The position numbers were made by a program, and so were the translations under genes. Positions 35,943 through 45,357 of a DNA stretch of 64,000 nucleotides are shown here, one piece after another. Numbering within the stretch: the stretch's first letter is position 1; each line of letters starts with the position of its first letter. Source of the stretch: Onishia taeanensis (lineage in GTDB: Bacteria > Pseudomonadota > Gammaproteobacteria > Pseudomonadales > Halomonadaceae). The stretch is taken from the NCBI RefSeq assembly GCF_003268885.1, contig NZ_QLSX01000001.1:62001-126000 (forward strand). The letters run 5' to 3'. The notes beneath the pieces were generated by a model, which was not told the origin of the DNA, did no database searches, and was given only the letters and a program-made list of their open reading frames with translations.

Positions 35943-37244
35943 TTAATCCTCCCAGAAGGTTGATAGATCGACGCCGAAATTCTTCTCTGGCTCGGGGAGC
36001 CCCATGCTGTAGGTCATAGTGGCCTTGCCTAGGAACGGGGATTCCTTGGTCTGCGGCGACTTCTTCTTGTGCTTGGTGGTGTAGAGCATCCGGGCCCGCA
36101 TCACCTCGAACGAATAACCCCGGCCATCGCGGTTCTTATCCTTGGCCAGCCGGTTGATCGACTCCGTGAAGGCGTTGGTGATCGGGATGTCAGTCTCGAA
36201 GTAGGTCAGTATCTCCTCACGCCAGCCGCTGACGGCGCTGACGAGATCTTTCCAGACCTCCTTCTGCCCCTGCGGGATATCGTCAATCCAGCGAGCCAGC
36301 GCCTTCTCGACATCACGACGAGTGGTGCAGTCCCAGATGTGGTAGAACCGCTCCTTGTGTTCGTAGGCCGCAAGGAGCCGAGGGAAGGCCCCTGTCCATG
36401 TCTCCATGATGAGCCGCTCGCGATCTGAAACGTCGTGAGCACGCTTCAGCAGGATCTTCCGGTCACCCTTGAGAGTTCGGCGCTGGTTGGCTGTCAGCTC
36501 CTTCCTGAGGCCCTTGCGGACCTTATCCAGCGCCTCGTTGGCCATGCGAACGACGTGGAACTTATCGACAACGATGCGTGCCTCGGGCAACACCGCTTGG
36601 ACAGCTCGTCGGTAGGGCTTCCACATATCCATGCTGACGATTTCCACCTTGTGGCGTTCGGTCATGTTCATGAGGCGCCTTGTCACCGCGTCCTGTTGGC
36701 GGCCAGGCAGCAAATCCAGCAAGGTCCGCTCTTCTAGGTTGGTCAGGATGCAACGATAGCGGCGGTTCAAGTACAGCTCATCGATTCCTAGGCAGCGCGG
36801 CGTCTCAAAGCGATGCCGGGCTGCGAGTAACTCGGCGCGTTTCCGGAAGATGTTGCGGATAGTCTTCTCGTCGAGCCCCGTTGTGTCGGCGACGTAGGCG
36901 TAAGGGTGGTTGAAGGCCTCCTTCTCAACGTGGCTGTAAAGCCTCCGTGTCATGCGGTGGTCATCGACCATTTCAGGGGGCCCAGGCCGGAATGTCCTCC
37001 CGCACGCACGGCATGTATAGCGGCGGCGGACCACCCAAAGGGTGACCCGCTTTCCGTGGAGAGGAAGATCGCGGTACGCGACGTCGCGCTTGCCAAACCT
37101 GACAAATTCACCCTCTACGCCGCACTCCTCACAGGCTATAGGGTGAGGAGCTTCAATCTTGAAGTGGAGATCGTGCTCCTCTACCTTCGTTCCTAGGATG
37201 TGGTATTCCGGAAGATGGAGGATATTGTCTGGCAGACCGGTCAC
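35943..37244 (-). CDS. ISL3 family transposase
   Basis: 433 residues. N-terminal zinc-ribbon-like region (CEECGVEGEF, CRACGRTFRP), then an HTH segment (DTTGLDEKTIRNIF) and a DDE core with ID in LGIDELYLN, MDMWKPYR, DKFHVVR and the C-terminal Glu in NAFTESINRLAK. It reads toward the left inverted repeat. It looks intact. Confidence 0.94.
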   Translation of the reverse strand: MTGLPDNILHLPEYHILGTKVEEHDLHFKIEAPHPIACEECGVEGEFVRFGKRDVAYRDLPLHGKRVTLWVVRRRYTCRACGRTFRPGPPEMVDDHRMTRRLYSHVEKEAFNHPYAYVADTTGLDEKTIRNIFRKRAELLAARHRFETPRCLGIDELYLNRRYRCILTNLEERTLLDLLPGRQQDAVTRRLMNMTERHKVEIVSMDMWKPYRRAVQAVLPEARIVVDKFHVVRMANEALDKVRKGLRKELTANQRRTLKGDRKILLKRAHDVSDRERLIMETWTGAFPRLLAAYEHKERFYHIWDCTTRRDVEKALARWIDDIPQGQKEVWKDLVSAVSGWREEILTYFETDIPITNAFTESINRLAKDKNRDGRGYSFEVMRARMLYTTKHKKKSPQTKESPFLGKATMTYSMGLPEPEKNFGVDLSTFWED

Positions 37245-37295
37245 ATAGTCTCCTCTTTTGTCCAGCTTGTCGAAGAAGGAAAGAGCGTGACCAGC

Positions 37296-38483
37296 CTATT
37301 CTGCAGATTCGGGAACTGTAGCCGGAGAAGCTAGCAGCACGATAGCGAGCGTCCCCATTGCTGTTGCCGTGGCCGCGATCAAAAAGATCTTTGAGAGACC
37401 GGCCAACGTAAGGACAGAGGCCCCCAATATTGCGCCAAGTCCGATCGCGCCGTTGAAAATCGCCACGTAGATTGCAGAGGCCGGCAGCGCGTCAGCGCCC
37501 GCTTCCTTGAGGATCCAAGTCTGGAACCCCACCAGAACAGCGGCGATTGCACCACCCCAAAGGATCAGCATTAGCGTCGTGCCCGGCAGCCCGAGCACAT
37601 CTGCCAACGTGGACAGCAGCCACAACGCCACCGAGGCCAGGCAGAGCGCGACCAGTAGAACAGATTTGAGCCTGCGGTCGATCAGGCTGCCGGTCACGAC
37701 GTTGGCTGCCAGCCCAGCTCCACCAAACGCAAAGAGCAGCGGGGCGATCGCTGATGGCGTTATGCCGCTTTGCGCACCAAGGTAGGGCTCAATATAGGTG
37801 AAAGCCATGAAATGAGCGGTAATCGCAAGCACCGTTGCAGCAAAGATGCGCAGGAACCGCGGGTTCGACAGAACGCGGCCCATTGCGGCGACACCGACAC
37901 CTTCGCTCCCTGGCAGTTTCGGCAAGGTGATAAAGCACACCGCCGCGACGGCGAAGGACAGTGCGGCGACGCAGGCAAAGGCACCACGCCAGCCCTCGAC
38001 GGTACCGATCAGGTTGGCCAGCGGTACACCCAGCACGCTGGCAGCCGAGACGCCCCCGAATATGATCGAAGTGGCCAGGCCAACGCGGTGGGGCGGCACG
38101 AGCTGTGCGCCAACAGTACCGATCATTGCCCAGAAGGCGCCATGAGAAAGCGCACCGATCACCCGCGCGCCCATCAGCGCGGGAAAGGTCTCTGCCATGG
38201 CGGCAACGCCGCTGGATAGAGCCAGGATCAACATCAGGGCAACCAGAAGCGGTCGACGCGGCATGCGGGACAGCACGACAGCCGAAAACAGCGCTGCAGC
38301 CACAGCGATCCAGGCATAGAGAGTCACAATCAGCCCGGCCTGTGAGGTGGGCGTCCCGAGATCGCTCCCGATGCCAGAGAGCAACCCGATCGGCGCAAGC
38401 TCGGTGGTAACGATGGTAAAACTGCCGACGCCAAGCGCCGTTACGGCAACCCAGTCGCGCCAGGTCGTAGTTTGAGCAGACAT
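37296..38483 (-). CDS. MFS efflux transporter (DHA1, AraJ/SotB-like)
   Basis: 395 residues with about 12 hydrophobic helices; ATG 7 bases after AAAGGG. The N-terminal TTELAPIGLLSGIGSDLG and the motif between helices 2 and 3 (VLSRMPRRPLLVALM) resemble the arabinose/isopropylthiogalactoside and drug exporters of the DHA1 group. Located in the plasma membrane. Last of three minus-strand passengers of the ISL3 element; substrate unknown. Confidence 0.82.
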   Translation of the reverse strand: MSAQTTTWRDWVAVTALGVGSFTIVTTELAPIGLLSGIGSDLGTPTSQAGLIVTLYAWIAVAAALFSAVVLSRMPRRPLLVALMLILALSSGVAAMAETFPALMGARVIGALSHGAFWAMIGTVGAQLVPPHRVGLATSIIFGGVSAASVLGVPLANLIGTVEGWRGAFACVAALSFAVAAVCFITLPKLPGSEGVGVAAMGRVLSNPRFLRIFAATVLAITAHFMAFTYIEPYLGAQSGITPSAIAPLLFAFGGAGLAANVVTGSLIDRRLKSVLLVALCLASVALWLLSTLADVLGLPGTTLMLILWGGAIAAVLVGFQTWILKEAGADALPASAIYVAIFNGAIGLGAILGASVLTLAGLSKIFLIAATATAMGTLAIVLLASPATVPESAE

Positions 38484-38512
38484 GTCAGAACCCTTTCTCC
38501 TTGCCCGCCGGA

Positions 38513-38893
38513 TCAGCGGGGCGTGAAGGCGGATTTGGCCGCCGTAATGGCATTCATCGCTGCGGGAATGCCCGCGTAGACCGCTACCTGCAGGACAACC
38601 TCGACGATCTCCTCGCGGGTGACTCCGGTGTTCAGTGCCGCGCGCATGTGAAACTCGAGCTGGCCCGGCGCCGTGCCCATTGCCGCCAGCATGGCGATGG
38701 TCAGCATCTCGCGGGTCTTCAGTGGCATCCCATCGCGTGCGACCACGTCGGTGAACGAGAAACCCAGCAGTATCTCGGTCGCTTCGGGGTGAAAATCATC
38801 GAGATTTTTCGCCACACGTCCAGGCGCACCGGGCTCGAGCCGTTCAAGCAGCGCCAATGCCAGCGCGCGGCGATCGGAGGCTGTGGTACTCAT
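38513..38893 (-). CDS. Carboxymuconolactone decarboxylase family protein
   Basis: 126 residues from an ATG overlapping the aldo/keto reductase stop (ATGA). The core [16 protein letters not shown] and [24 protein letters not shown] (across residues about 58-98) is typical of the PcaC/AhpD fold. The CxxC of peroxidase-type AhpD is absent, so it is closer to PcaC-like proteins, which often act with reductases on small organic compounds. Coupled to the reductase and to the exporter 29 bases downstream. Confidence 0.85.
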   Translation of the reverse strand: MSTTASDRRALALALLERLEPGAPGRVAKNLDDFHPEATEILLGFSFTDVVARDGMPLKTREMLTIAMLAAMGTAPGQLEFHMRAALNTGVTREEIVEVVLQVAVYAGIPAAMNAITAAKSAFTPR

Positions 38894-39873
38894 GCGTTCA
38901 CCCCCTTCATGCCCTCTGGAGTGTAGCGTTCGCCCATAACCGGCAGGCATGCGGTCTCCGTTTCGAGCTGCTGCTGTTCCTCCAAGCTAAGCGTGATCTG
39001 CGTCGCCGCCGCATTCTCCTCAAGGTAGCGCAGTTGCTTTGTGCCAGGGATCGGCACAATGTCGAGCCCCTTGGACAAGAGCCAGGCCAGCGAAAGCTGT
39101 GCCGGGCTACAGCCCTTCTGCGCGGCAATCTCGGCGATCACGTCGGCGATCCGGCGGTTGGTACGAATTGCTCCTTCTGCGAAACGCGGTAGGTTGGTGC
39201 GGAAGTCACCATCGTTGAACTCAGTCGTGTCCTGAAACCGGCCGGTCAAGAACCCGCGGCCGAGCGGCGAATAGGGCACGAAACCGATTCCCAACTCGCG
39301 GCAGGTCGGTAGCACTTCGTGCTCTACATCGCGGGCCCATAGCGAATATTCGGTCTGCACCGCTGTGATCGGGTGTACTGCATGGGCCCGGCGCAGCGTT
39401 TCAGCGCTGACCTCGCATAGACCGATGCGGGCAATCTTGCCGGCCTTGACCAACCGCGCGAGCCCGTCGATCGTCTCTTCGATTAGCTCTTCGGAATTGA
39501 TGCGATGGACGTAGTAAAGGTCGATTTGCTCCACGCCGAGCCGGCGCAGCGAGGCCTCACAGGCCTTGCGCGCATAGCCAGCACTGTTGTCCAAGCTGCG
39601 CTTGTATTCGCCGGGATTACGATCGATGCCGAATTTGGTCGCGATACGAACCTGCGGCTTGTTGCGGTCCAGAAAGCGACCGATCAGCTCTTCGTTATGA
39701 TGCGGCCCGTACATGTCCGCCGTGTCGAAAAAGTCGATACCAAGCTCGACGGCCCGCGCAAGTACATGCAGCGATTCACTGTCATCGCGGGGGCCGTAGA
39801 ACTCGCTCATCCCCATGCAGCCCAATCCAATGGTGGAGACCGAGAGGTCGGTGCCAAGCGTTCGTTTTTCCAT
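38890..39873 (-). CDS. Aldo/keto reductase
   Basis: 327 residues; the ATG has AAGGAGG 5 bases upstream, the strongest site in this operon. NADPH-dependent carbonyl reductase fold: catalytic Asp/Tyr in [10 protein letters not shown], Lys in IATKFGID, His in YYVHRINSE. Family close to YdjG/YajO-like and plant-type AKR13 reductases. First gene of the passenger operon and divergent from the LysR gene, its likely regulator. Confidence 0.9.
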   Translation of the reverse strand: MEKRTLGTDLSVSTIGLGCMGMSEFYGPRDDSESLHVLARAVELGIDFFDTADMYGPHHNEELIGRFLDRNKPQVRIATKFGIDRNPGEYKRSLDNSAGYARKACEASLRRLGVEQIDLYYVHRINSEELIEETIDGLARLVKAGKIARIGLCEVSAETLRRAHAVHPITAVQTEYSLWARDVEHEVLPTCRELGIGFVPYSPLGRGFLTGRFQDTTEFNDGDFRTNLPRFAEGAIRTNRRIADVIAEIAAQKGCSPAQLSLAWLLSKGLDIVPIPGTKQLRYLEENAAATQITLSLEEQQQLETETACLPVMGERYTPEGMKGVNA

Positions 39874-39919
39874 TTGTGCCTCCTTGAATACTCGGACTGC
39901 AGCGTGACAGAATCCGTAA

Positions 39920-40864
39920 ATGGAAAAAATTAACGATTCAGTCAAACAGGTTTCCGGTTTTGAAAAACAGATGCCGCGAGGTTGGATCTGGGACGACACC
40001 CGCACCTTTCTGGCCGTGGCCCGCCACGGCACGCTGAGTGGCGCGGCGTTGGAGCTCAACCTGGGTATCGCGACGCTCTCGCGGCGAATCGAACGGCTCG
40101 AGGCCGCACTGGAGCTACCGCTCTTCGTACGCCAGCAATCGGGCTACCAACTGACTGAGGAGGGCGCCGACCTGGTCGAGAAGGCCGAAGCGCTGGAAGC
40201 TGCTGCGGTGGCTTTCTCCTCGGGCGCCTCCGTTCAAGCGCAGATGACCGGCACAGTTCGCCTGGCCACGGCCGAGAATCTGGCTACCGGGCTTATACTG
40301 CCGGCGCTTCCGGAATTTCGCGCGCAATACCCCGAGCTGTCAGTTGAAATCGTGACTGATATCTCGACCGCTAACCTACATCGCCGAGATGCCGATCTTG
40401 CGGTACGGATGGTCAAGCCCGAACGGGGTAATGTCACGCTGCGCCGTCTCGGCACCTTGGGATACGGGCTTTACAGCAGCCCTGGCTACGCGGCACAGCG
40501 CGAGACCAATCCCGATCTGGGTGGCTATGACATGGATGCCTTCATCACCTGGAGCGAGGTGCAATCGCACCTACCCGCCGCGCAATGGATCGAGCGAATC
40601 CTACGCGGGCGCCAGCCGGCGCTGGCCACCACCTCGCTTGCAGCACAGGTGGCGGCAGCCAAGGCAGGGCTCGGTCTTGCGGTGCTACCGCACTTTGTCG
40701 CCCTGGATGCTGGGCTGGTATGCGTCACCTCGGACATCGGCATCGATCAGCCAATCTACATCGTAATCCAATCCGACCTGGCGCGATCGCGCCGCACGCG
40801 TGCAGTGGCTGACTTTCTTGTCGATCTGGTGAGCCGCAACCGCACTCGCCTAAGTGGTTGTTGA
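39920..40864 (+). CDS. LysR-family transcriptional regulator
   Basis: 314 residues. N-terminal winged helix ([29 protein letters not shown]) and a substrate-binding domain ([30 protein letters not shown]). It has a slightly long N-terminus before the HTH. Only 46 bases separate it from the divergent aldo/keto reductase gene, the usual LysR arrangement, so it probably controls that operon in response to a small molecule. Confidence 0.9.
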   Translation: MEKINDSVKQVSGFEKQMPRGWIWDDTRTFLAVARHGTLSGAALELNLGIATLSRRIERLEAALELPLFVRQQSGYQLTEEGADLVEKAEALEAAAVAFSSGASVQAQMTGTVRLATAENLATGLILPALPEFRAQYPELSVEIVTDISTANLHRRDADLAVRMVKPERGNVTLRRLGTLGYGLYSSPGYAAQRETNPDLGGYDMDAFITWSEVQSHLPAAQWIERILRGRQPALATTSLAAQVAAAKAGLGLAVLPHFVALDAGLVCVTSDIGIDQPIYIVIQSDLARSRRTRAVADFLVDLVSRNRTRLSGC

Positions 40865-40928
40865 AACACAGGCTATGCTCAAATTTTTCGTCGAAAAGGG
40901 ATTTCAATAACCCCCCTCTGCCTTGTGA

Positions 40929-40945
40929 TCAACCAACTAATCCGC
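40929..40945. repeat. Degenerate internal copy of the ISL3 inverted repeat
   Basis: ATCAACCAACTAATCCGCT resembles the right end ATCAACCACTTAATCCGGA (about 14 of 17 positions) and lies 55 bases inside it, in the same orientation. It may be an older end left by a previous passenger-capture event. Confidence 0.45.
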
Positions 40946-41007
40946 TGAGGGTACTGTTTGTCTCATACTGTGATCATTAGAAAATCAACCACTTAATCCG
41001 GATACCC

Positions 41008-41015
41008 ATAATTTC
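41008..41015. repeat. 8-bp target duplication of the ISL3 element (right copy)
   Basis: ATAATTTC, identical to 35886-35893. It falls 14 bases before the stop of the small coiled-coil gene, so the ISL3 element landed just downstream of the recombinase operon without breaking it. Confidence 0.92.
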
Positions 41016-41028
41016 TTAACGGATCTTG

Positions 41029-41403
41029 CTAGCGAATCTTTTCCACCTTTCCCTTCAAGAGCAAAGCTCTCTCTTCTTTTAACTCATGATTTTCATGAAG
41101 CAGAGATATCTCCCTTTGAAGAGCCTCTTCCCAGAGGCTTTTATACTTTTTGGCCAACATCTTCGCCTCTCTTAACTCCTGGGCGCTTGACGTATCAGGC
41201 ACTTTGCTTTTCCTCTTTGCTTGATTGATTTCATCAATAAGCGCTGAGTAAATAACCCTAGATTTTTTGATAGTGCCCTTTTTTCTACCCGCTTCAAGGG
41301 CTACTGAATCATTCGTGATTTTTGATCCTTTCGCAACACGGATGGGCTTATTCCTTTTAAGGCGATCAAGAGCAGCAAAGTATTCTGACAAAACTTCATC
41401 CAT
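41029..41403 (-). CDS. Small coiled-coil protein, TnpC-like
   Basis: 124 residues. Basic N-terminal half (KKGTIKKSRVIYSALIDEIN) and a C-terminal coiled coil (KSLWEEALQREISLLHENHE). Size and position after two or three recombinase genes match TnpC of Tn554, an accessory factor for transposition; sequence similarity was judged only by layout. It overlaps the upstream recombinase gene by 8 bases, so it belongs to the same operon. Confidence 0.6.
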   Translation of the reverse strand: MDEVLSEYFAALDRLKRNKPIRVAKGSKITNDSVALEAGRKKGTIKKSRVIYSALIDEINQAKRKSKVPDTSSAQELREAKMLAKKYKSLWEEALQREISLLHENHELKEERALLLKGKVEKIR

Positions 41404-43462
41404 TTTCTGTCTCCCTGGATTCGACCTTTGAGTACATAGACTTAAGAATTTTCAACTCAGAAACTTCGGTTCTATATTCAACTGAGTCTTTATTAAGCTT
41501 TTCCAAAAATCTTTCTTGAGCACCTATAACTCTCCTGAGTTTAGACCCTTTGAGAATTGCCTTATCACAGCCAATGCATGCTGTAAGCGACCTAAGAGCC
41601 TTTCTATCGCAAGAATTCACAGCGATACAACCGCCCAATACGGTTTCTTGGTAGGCGATTTCTCCATTCTTAAACCTGCGCTCGATTACTTTCCTCTCTT
41701 CGGCCAGGATGTGACCATCTGCTCTAGCCGTAACCAAAGCCCCAGCAGCACCAAATAAGCGCTCATCTGAAAGAAGAACATCTGAAAGATAGGCAAGTGA
41801 CTGAGCAATAGGCTGAGCGATTTGGTACTCCTTTATAAAGTGATCTTTAACTTCACTGAGCATATTTTTGGCGAAAGAACTTCCTTGAGAATAATATAAA
41901 GACATATCATTCGTTATATGCTTTAACTGCCTCCTTAAGGATGGAAGTGACACCATTCCAGAACAGGAAGCATAAAGTGCCAAAGAGCGCCTAAACTGAT
42001 GACTCTTCAAAGGCCAGATACTACCAATGGAAAACTCACTTTCTTCTCTCCATGAGCGAAATGGGTCAATAGATTCAAGCTCAGATACGTCATTCTCAGT
42101 GATCTCGACATGAAGATAGGAAGCCCTTTTATATTCATTCGCGGACATCACCTGGGGTACCAAAACACCATCCTCTGGAAGAGGGATAAAATTAGTTCCT
42201 ACGCCTGTATAGCCAGGAGTGATAAACAAGGGAGTTTCCAACATTTTTTTAGGCACTACATTTATAAACCTATAAACAAAATTTGCTAATTTTTGGGCAA
42301 GTCTTACCGCTCTGGCACCAGCATCGTTGGTTACCCATTTAGCATTTTTTTCTCCAAACTTTGTCGTTAATCCTTCGATCAGATAGAATCTATTCCTATT
42401 TCTAACTTGCACGTCTAGGCAATCGAATGGCAGGAATCGTGCTTCTTCATGACGCATTCCCGTAAAAATTTGGATAATGGTTTTGCAAAGGTACTGAATT
42501 TTCATAATTCCTGTTGCTAAACCATGAGGGCTTCGGCTGAATTCTATTTTTTCAAATAGTTCATCGAGTTCTTTTTCCTCGATTAAATCGTCCAAAGTTT
42601 TGTAAAGTCGAGCATCGACATAGGGTTTTCCAGCCTCTATCGCATGCTTGAGAAAACGATCATGCTGAACGAACATCTTGCCTTCTTTGCGGGCCTTGGT
42701 TTTTTGAGCATTATGTGTCAAACCCGTATAAGAATTGTCTTCATGTTTTTCTATAAGCCATATAAGATCATCCATCTTTGGCTCAATAATATCGAGAAAG
42801 CTACAACTATTCCGAATAATTTTTGAATAGATGCGCGAGGGGATAGGTGGGGTCTGACGGAGGCTTTTTCTGTATTCATACAAACTCGACAAAAAATCTG
42901 TTAATTTATTAACAGTACATATTTCAAACCCTAAAGCTTGAGGTCCCACTTTGAACAATGACTGGATAAGATTCTTTAAAGCAAAAAGAGTATCGCCTGA
43001 GACGGGTTGCCCTCTATCACCTTCAGCCATCTTTCCTAGAAGCTCATAACTTGATAACAACTGCTCTACACTAACATTCTGCTTATAGGCGAACTCGCCA
43101 ATAAGTTTAAGAGCGGAGCTTATCTTGGTAATGCTTTTGGTAGAGTGTGCTTTTCTAGGGTGAAACCATATCAAGCAGAAGATAAGTCTCTTCAGAGAAT
43201 CCAGTATCTCTCTATTTCTGAAATCAATGTCTCCGGATATCCAATAACCAAAATACAAAGCTGTTGGCCTATATTTAATGTCGTAGGCTCTAAAATCCCA
43301 GCAGTCGTCTTCAAATACTGATACTGGATTACCGGACCTATCGCGAGAGATAACGAACGAGGGTGTGGGATAATCCCCCAACCGGCCAATGAAATCATCC
43401 GGAGGCGTAATACCAACAGGAACAGTAATTTTCGACTGCCAAACCGTATTATTAACACTCAA
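41396..43462 (-). CDS. Tyrosine recombinase of the element (third in trio)
   Basis: 688 residues from a TTG 3 bases past the previous stop, with GGAG about 10 bases upstream; no ATG precedes the conserved part. The catalytic residues are visible: Arg in FTGMRHEEARFLPF, HxxR in SHQFRRSL, and His plus Tyr in LKHITNDMSLYYSQG. It is much longer than ordinary phage integrases (about 400), with a long N-terminal region. AT-rich. Expected to cut and rejoin the element ends together with the first recombinase. Confidence 0.82.
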   Translation of the reverse strand: MSVNNTVWQSKITVPVGITPPDDFIGRLGDYPTPSFVISRDRSGNPVSVFEDDCWDFRAYDIKYRPTALYFGYWISGDIDFRNREILDSLKRLIFCLIWFHPRKAHSTKSITKISSALKLIGEFAYKQNVSVEQLLSSYELLGKMAEGDRGQPVSGDTLFALKNLIQSLFKVGPQALGFEICTVNKLTDFLSSLYEYRKSLRQTPPIPSRIYSKIIRNSCSFLDIIEPKMDDLIWLIEKHEDNSYTGLTHNAQKTKARKEGKMFVQHDRFLKHAIEAGKPYVDARLYKTLDDLIEEKELDELFEKIEFSRSPHGLATGIMKIQYLCKTIIQIFTGMRHEEARFLPFDCLDVQVRNRNRFYLIEGLTTKFGEKNAKWVTNDAGARAVRLAQKLANFVYRFINVVPKKMLETPLFITPGYTGVGTNFIPLPEDGVLVPQVMSANEYKRASYLHVEITENDVSELESIDPFRSWREESEFSIGSIWPLKSHQFRRSLALYASCSGMVSLPSLRRQLKHITNDMSLYYSQGSSFAKNMLSEVKDHFIKEYQIAQPIAQSLAYLSDVLLSDERLFGAAGALVTARADGHILAEERKVIERRFKNGEIAYQETVLGGCIAVNSCDRKALRSLTACIGCDKAILKGSKLRRVIGAQERFLEKLNKDSVEYRTEVSELKILKSMYSKVESRETENG

Positions 43463-43464
43463 AA

Positions 43465-45357
43465 TTAAACCGCTCCCAGTTCGATTAACATTATAGCTTT
43501 ATGCTCCCAGTACGGGTCTAATTCTTCTTTTTCAAAAACCTCATTTTCAATTCTTAAAACCATATCCTGGTGTTCTTTAGATCGCTCCTTGATATGGTTT
43601 ATCAGTTCCCATATTCGATGGATAACAGAGCCAAACATTCGATCAAAGTCATCTATTGTACCGCTTAATGGTTTCCCAAGCTCAACCATATATAAGCAGC
43701 TTAATAACTTCCTTATATCCTTATCGTCAGCATGAACAGCATAATTCTCGCAAAACAAGCACCCTTCAGGCTGAACACAATTTGGGACTATTGAAGTATC
43801 AGCATTCGGCTTTGTTGGATCGCCCTGGCTTTTGCAAGATCCAACAGCACTCTCTATATATCCTAAACTAATATCTTCATCACGATCAGAAATAATAATC
43901 GCGCTACTAGAAAGATAATTTAGGAAGGCTCCCATTTGGTCAACATGTGTTGTGTGAGACCCTGCAGCGTAGTTATTTTTTACCACATACTCTGTATTTT
44001 GAAGAAGAGTTGCCGTGGTGGAGATATCAGAGTTAGAGATTAGCCAATCGGATTTTGCAGCTCGCCACTCACTAGGCATGACAAGGCTTGCTGGGACACC
44101 TAGCTTTTCGAATGCTCTGGTTACGGGAAACATAGTTTCTTGCGCTTTAAGGCCCGTAAGTATCAGTGCATCAGACTCTACTACTTCAGCAAGATACTTT
44201 CTCATTTTTATGTATTTTTTGAACTTCTTGACAAACTTATTTTGGATCTCAAAGCTTACCTTTCTATTGCCAGCTCGAAACTTTACTGCTTTAAATCCGT
44301 ATCGCTCTTTCTTTAGCTCATAGTCTTCGCTCCATTTAAGGTTAAAAACCTGAGCACTATTCATCCCAGTATTAGCCAAAAACAGGGTAGCAAAAGATAA
44401 CGTCGCCAAACGAGCCAGCTGAATTCTTGAATGATGAAAATATTTCTTATTTGTTTTTGTAAGTGCCGATAGTGCTTTATGGTAATTATTCTTTACGATT
44501 CCGCTGGCGTTTCCGTAAGCTCGTTCATATTCCTCAGGAGTCCTGAGGCGGCCCTCACGACGATTAATGAATCTAGAATTCCTGTAATCGGCCACTGATC
44601 CATACTTATCAAGTTCTTTATAGAAGAACGAGTACGAGGGGAAAACCCACTGATCAGGCTCAGGAAGACCTATACACTTGGGGAAACTAATGTGGAAAGG
44701 ATAGTCTTCTTTATTCATTATAAAATCTGAAATTCTCTCAAACAGAGCGTCACAGACTGAAAGTGAGATTGACTGTCTATCTTCCGATGGAGGTTCGCGA
44801 GACTCTGAGTCATTTCTTGTGTAAAGCTCATTGACTCCTGAGTTAATATCACCATAGTCCATGGTATATGATAGCAAGTCTCTTGCGGCTGCTTGATAAG
44901 GAACTGCCGTGCCTGTCTTTAACTTATATGTATTTACCTGCTCATGCAAATATCTTACGAATCCTACATAGGCTTTTTTAGCATTTTCTTTGCTATGATG
45001 AAATTCATCATGCCCGCTTTCATCACACCAAGTTATGAATTTACAGCAAGACCTAAACAAACCGCTTAGTGATATTCCTTTTCTAGAATCATACATTACC
45101 AAATTATCGAAATAAGAAATAACTTCATGGACATAAGAGATGCGGTCTTCCATTAAGCTATCAATAACCACAAAGCGTTTTTGCGTTGTCAAGTACCTCC
45201 AAAAGTAACACATCCCCCCTACCCAAATCTTCTGGTTATCCTCGGTAACCAGTATGGCTTTGCTTGGGTCTATTATGCTTGATCCTCTTAATGGAAGCTT
45301 ATATTCTTTCTCTATCTCCTTAAAATTAGTAAATTTCACTGATATCACCCACAGCAT
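43465..45357 (-). CDS. Degenerate tyrosine-recombinase-like protein (second in trio, TnpB-size)
   Basis: 630 residues, the same length as TnpB of Tn554. The first catalytic Arg is replaced: LANTGMNSAQVFNLKW has Asn where GMR is expected. The HxxR position reads SEWR and the LGH motif reads LQN, while a Tyr in VVKNNYAAGS could be the nucleophile. It contains Cys clusters near the C-terminus (PNCVQPEGCLFC). It overlaps the first recombinase gene by 32 bases. Probably structural or with altered chemistry, inferred from the missing residues. Confidence 0.75.
   Translation of the reverse strand: MLWVISVKFTNFKEIEKEYKLPLRGSSIIDPSKAILVTEDNQKIWVGGMCYFWRYLTTQKRFVVIDSLMEDRISYVHEVISYFDNLVMYDSRKGISLSGLFRSCCKFITWCDESGHDEFHHSKENAKKAYVGFVRYLHEQVNTYKLKTGTAVPYQAAARDLLSYTMDYGDINSGVNELYTRNDSESREPPSEDRQSISLSVCDALFERISDFIMNKEDYPFHISFPKCIGLPEPDQWVFPSYSFFYKELDKYGSVADYRNSRFINRREGRLRTPEEYERAYGNASGIVKNNYHKALSALTKTNKKYFHHSRIQLARLATLSFATLFLANTGMNSAQVFNLKWSEDYELKKERYGFKAVKFRAGNRKVSFEIQNKFVKKFKKYIKMRKYLAEVVESDALILTGLKAQETMFPVTRAFEKLGVPASLVMPSEWRAAKSDWLISNSDISTTATLLQNTEYVVKNNYAAGSHTTHVDQMGAFLNYLSSSAIIISDRDEDISLGYIESAVGSCKSQGDPTKPNADTSIVPNCVQPEGCLFCENYAVHADDKDIRKLLSCLYMVELGKPLSGTIDDFDRMFGSVIHRIWELINHIKERSKEHQDMVLRIENEVFEKEELDPYWEHKAIMLIELGAV

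Larger units (their letters stand above)
35894..41007. mobile_element. ISL3-family element with passenger genes (5.1 kb)
   Basis: The terminal inverted repeats 35894-35916 and 40985-41007 match at 22 of 23 positions (GGGTATCCGGATTAACTGGT left) and are flanked by a perfect 8-bp target duplication. Between them lie an ISL3 transposase gene and four further genes (efflux pump, carboxymuconolactone-decarboxylase-like, aldo/keto reductase, LysR). ISL3 elements with passengers are known (for example ISPpu12). The perfect duplication indicates that the whole 5.1 kb moved as one unit. Confidence 0.93.
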
